DNA of 64,000 bases from Rotaria sordida (lineage: Eukaryota > Rotifera > Eurotatoria > Philodinida > Philodinidae): contig CAJNOL010000485.1 of the NCBI GenBank assembly GCA_905250125.1, positions 1-64,000 on the forward strand, given 5' to 3'. The position numbers and the translations under genes are program-made. Position 1 is the first letter of the stretch, and each line of letters starts with the position of its first letter. Of the stretch, positions 60,443 to 64,000 are shown in pieces. A model generated the notes under the pieces. The model did not search any database. It was given only the letters and a program-made list of their open reading frames with translations, and was not told where the DNA came from.

Positions 60443-61608
60443 TTATGAACGCATTATGATTCTAGGATTTGGTGAAAATTCATTTGCTAATGATACCTGA
60501 AAGAGAGAAAGAAAAAAAAAAAGAAAGAAAAATGGGATAATGATGATCTAAAATGTAACCAAAGAACAAAAGAAAACAAAGATTAATCCATCCTATCCAC
60601 AACCTGAAAGCAACCATAAAATCATGTCGAATGGACACTTTTTGGTTGTGAAAAGAATACGATCATTATTTAAAAATAAAACAACAAAGAAAAAAAAAAT
60701 CTATTTTCTTTACTTACCATTCCACTATCAAGTGAACATTGAGATGTTCGACATGGTAACGATGAATGATTATCTAATAAGATAAAATAATAAAAATAGA
60801 ATTAAATAAAATAATTTTCTTACTCATAGTTAATGCCATATCAAGTAATGAATTTGATAATGTTCTTGATAATGGTCTATCACGTTTATTTATTGGATAA
60901 TCAATTAATGATGAAATAACTCCATTATTATTTGTTATATCAATAAGTGAATTTGATGAACAACGTAATTTATCAAGTTCAGATTGTATACGTAAATTTT
61001 CAATTTCATCAATTTCAAGTATTGTTTCTTTTAAATCTTCACAAAATTTTGTTCGATCATGTTCATTTCTTGCATGAAATAATATTAAATTTATTTCATT
61101 CATATTTGATTTACGTACAAGACGTATACCATATTGATAATCTATTAGAAATCAAAAATTTATTTTTTTATATAAATTAAATATTAAAAAATATAATTTA
61201 CATGTTGTTTCAAATGAATAGATATTCATTCCTGATAAACGAAATGCTTGTCGAAATTGTTGATGTTTTTTACCAGATAATTTTGTAATCTAATTAAAAA
61301 AAACAGAATTTTACTTATTTTATTTGTTTATTTTAAACTTACAACAAGTAAATCATTGAAAAGATAAACTTCACGTTGATGATTTGTAAGTTTTTCACGT
61401 TTAATTAAATCATAAATTTCATATAATCGACAATAACATACAAGTCGACGGTGTGGTGCTGTTAATATTGGTTTTTTACCAATTAATGTTTGTTCAAATT
61501 TAGCTACTTGTGTTACATGATCATCATCAGGACGAAATTCATCTGCACGTATACGTTCATAAATACTAGTTAAATAGTTTATATCAAGATCTTCACCGTC
61601 ATCAATTG
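60443..61608 (-). CDS. IQSEC-type Arf guanine-nucleotide exchange factor, 3' exons only (end of Sec7, PH domain, tail)
   Basis: Exons 61608-61343, 61289-61202, 61141-60824, 60773-60718, 60496-60443, about 260 aa. The first exon starts mid-codon after the acceptor TTTCTAG, with DDGEDLDINYLTSIYERIRA, the end of the Sec7 domain. PHRRLVCYCRLYEIYD and HQREVYLFNDLLVV follow, then the PH core (FRQAFRLSGMNIYSFE, YYQYGIRLVRKS, DRTKFCEDLKETILEIDEIE). The order and sequence match IQSEC1-3 (BRAG/Schizo), which activate Arf6 at synapses and sites of membrane traffic. The catalytic Sec7 core and IQ motif must lie beyond 64000 or in an undetected distant exon, because 61609-64000 shows none. Confidence 0.9.
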
Positions 61609-64000
61609 CTAGAAATATAATAATCATTATTAAGAATAGAAAAGAATCAAGTTGAATGTCTGTTGACATATAATTTTCTCTCTCTCTCTCTCCTTCTTCT
61701 TCTCGCTTGCTTTAGCTTAATAACGACAAGCGAACGATAGTATTGAATGGTACTACTGCATGCAAGCGGTCGATGATTTATAGATGATGATTTTCTTCTT
61801 TACATTTTTCCCTTAACATACATCTAAAAAGGAAGCAAAGGAAAAGCCGCACTCTCTCATTCTCTCTGTCTCCGGTTCAATGCAATATTTTTTGGTTTGT
61901 TTCATTCTCTGTCGTTCTTACGATTTGTAGAAAAAAAAAATCAGTCTAGTCTATAGTATTGTGAAAATTGAAATGATCGATTTTGATTCTATTCTTTCCA
62001 TTTTTTTTTTTGCTTCTACACTCTTACAGTCTTTCTTCTTCTTCTTCTTTTTTTCTGTTAGCTTTTCCTATTGACAAAGAAACGAAGAAAGCAATAATTC
62101 TTCTTTCTCTCTCTCTCTCTCTTTTTCCCTTCGTAATGTTAATAGTATTACTGACATTGAGTGAGTCCGTTCACAGAAGTCTACACGAACCGAAGCAAAA
62201 TTCAATTTTGACTATATAAACGAAAGACCTTGACAGGATTGATGATGAGAAGTAGTAGATGAGTGAGTGAATAAATGAGTAAATGCTTGTTCTTATAGAA
62301 GGATTTTCTTCCACTTGTCTTTAACGAACGAGTGTCGGATTGTGCGCAAAACGGAAATCGACTCTCTTTCTCTCCCTCTTTCTAGTAATCAAGCGAATGA
62401 AGGATCTAAAAAAAAAAAAAAAAAGAAAAAACAAGAGTTACTCCTCAAGCAACGGTAGTGGCGGGTGTTTCCTCTTGGTTTAAAAAAGAGAAACCGTATG
62501 ATTCGATTTTCTTTCTACTTTCTTCTCTTCCGGTTACATACATACATCTACATATATATATGTAAGAAAGTTTTTCTTTGCTCAACAAATGAGATTGAAT
62601 ACTTTAATTTAGTTTGACAAAAATCTATCGTAAAAAGCAATTTGACTTACACATTAATTAAAACAAGCTTTTTATCTAACATTCTTCTATTGTCAAAGAA
62701 AACAGATATAAATAAATATAACTTGGCATAAGAGTAATGTTGCTACAATTTTATGTTGATGAAGACTAAGATTTTTATCAGAAAAAGAATAGAAAAATGT
62801 CAATAGCTCAAATTCTGAAATGCATTACATCCTATAAATAATATGACAAAAAAAAAAAAAACATAGTTTTGTTGAAATCAGATTTCTTCTGTCATCGTTG
62901 GAATTCACTAATCATATCAAACTTATCAATACGCGTTCTTGTAACATAGAATGAAATCCTATATCTGTCTGCATAAAGATTATCTCATTTATGCTTTCTT
63001 TTCCATAATTTACTGTCATTGTTCTGTCTCGGTTTTTTTTTGTTTTTATCTTTTTAACAATGGCTCATTGGAATAATGTACTTACATGACAATGGCTTCA
63101 TTTCACATTAACATTAGTTCAATGTTGTCTAATCTGTTACATCTTTTCCTTTTTTTTTTGCTCTCTTAGATCATTTCGTTGCGCTTCCTTAGATATATGT
63201 CTATCATTGTTGACAGCAATATACAATGATGTTTCAGTATGTATAGCTCGCACATCTCATTTCAATGTAAAGATATAACAAAATTTTGACTGTTCTTATA
63301 ATGATTAGTAATCGAGTAATAGTATGTGTATTAGTATAAGATTTTTAAGTAACTTACACTCGTAATATTTTTTCTGTTTGTAATATAAGTAAAGAAGAGA
63401 CGAACGTCAATGATGTTCGACACATTAAAGATTTATTTATCAGTAAGTATAGAATAAATGTGGCAGTAGAAATATCAGTTGATGAGAAGGAAAGAAGACG
63501 AAGAAAACGATTCCCCACTTGGATTGCCTTCTCGTCTCTTCTTTCTTTTTTCTCTCTCTCTCTCTCTCTCTCTCTTTCGCTTTTTTTTTATTTGCTGCTT
63601 ACAGATGGTCAATTTGTGGTAGTGATGCTTATAGTATTGTTTACTTGAAGAAGCGTTTCCTAATTGATTCTTGCCTAACTGTGCTTTCTAGATGCGAACC
63701 AAGCATGCAATATTAGAGCTCCATATATGTGTATACAGATGATGCTGTATGTTGTCCTTTCGATTATCTATCGATGCGCAATTCAAGTTCCATCCGGCCA
63801 AAATATGCTTGCGTGGCTCATTAAGAGAAACAAAAAAAAAGAGAAAGGGCCTTGTATAGTCATTACTTAACGTAACTGTTGGACATGATGAGAATAAAAG
63901 TATTTCAGGTTGAACAAACCATGAGATTGGTTGAAGTTTCTTCCTTTGCTTCCCCGATCCATTTCGGCTCACACACCGGCAAATTAATCTGACACGCAAG
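61609..64000. other. long intron or 5' region of the IQSEC-type gene, microsatellite-rich
   Basis: Pyrimidine microsatellites: (TC)n at about 61678-61692, 62099-62121 and 63550-63575, with an A-run at about 62408-62424. Frames crossing the (TC)n tract at 63460-63716 are products of the repeat, not genes. No Sec7 exon is seen on the minus strand. Confidence 0.5.

Noticed and set aside
61983-62219. Frames rich in Ser/Leu/Phe across pyrimidine tracts (also 63460-63716)
   Set aside because: Direct translation of (TC)n microsatellites.
1-64000. tRNA, rRNA, CRISPR, LTR or retrovirus-like elements
   Set aside because: None could be supported by reading either strand.

Overview
This window looks like nuclear DNA of a small, AT-rich invertebrate. 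Genes carry many short introns (about 45-75 bases, GT...AG, very T-rich acceptors), gene spacing is often only 100-300 bases, and several products are typical of ciliated animals. My best guess is a bdelloid rotifer. This is an inference from gene style, intron size, the abundance of small DNA-transposon relics and a kinesin-light-chain-like TPR relic; no marker gene proves it. Exons were joined by hand using splice consensus, reading phase and remembered protein families, and each full gene model below sums to a whole number of codons.

Layout, left to right. 1-5.6 kb: a possible terminal exon, a foldback element, then a ceramide-kinase-like (CERKL-type) gene on the minus strand. 5.6-16 kb: mostly intergenic, with two long-inverted-repeat elements and a 5'-incomplete TRAF-type gene. 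16-20.8 kb: three tightly packed minus-strand genes, DPCD, a mitochondrial calcium uniporter (MCU) and BuGZ/ZNF207. 21.8-22.7 kb: nested palindromes. 22.9-26.3 kb: a small membrane protein (+) facing GABA transaminase (ABAT, -). 26.8-32.3 kb: a duplicated neuronal-calcium-sensor protein (-) that is divergent from a spliced 41-residue ORF and an ankyrin-repeat gene (+). 32.6-35.8 kb: ceramide kinase (CERK, -), divergent from STK36/Fused (+, 36.6-48.4 kb, 28 exons). 48.6-51.6 kb: an FHA-kinase of the CHK2 type (+). 54-57 kb: a small minus-strand ORF and a 535-residue intronless ORF. 58.5 kb: a TPR relic. 60.4-61.6 kb: the 3' exons of an IQSEC-type Arf GEF (-), whose 5' part lies outside the window or far upstream.

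Most introns are tiny. Many of the larger introns hold a DNA transposon or MITE, and many of these elements still show terminal inverted repeats and target duplications (TA, TTAA or 8 bp). Examples are a mariner in STK36 intron 7, three adjacent MITEs in STK36 intron 13, a TTAA-flanked foldback in intron 22, a mariner inserted inside an older MITE in the CHK2-like gene, and a 935-bp element in the ankyrin gene. Functional links between neighbours are limited. STK36 and DPCD both belong to cilium biology, MCU and the NCS protein to calcium handling, and the two lipid kinases to ceramide phosphorylation or related signalling. I saw no tRNA, rRNA, CRISPR or LTR/retroviral element.
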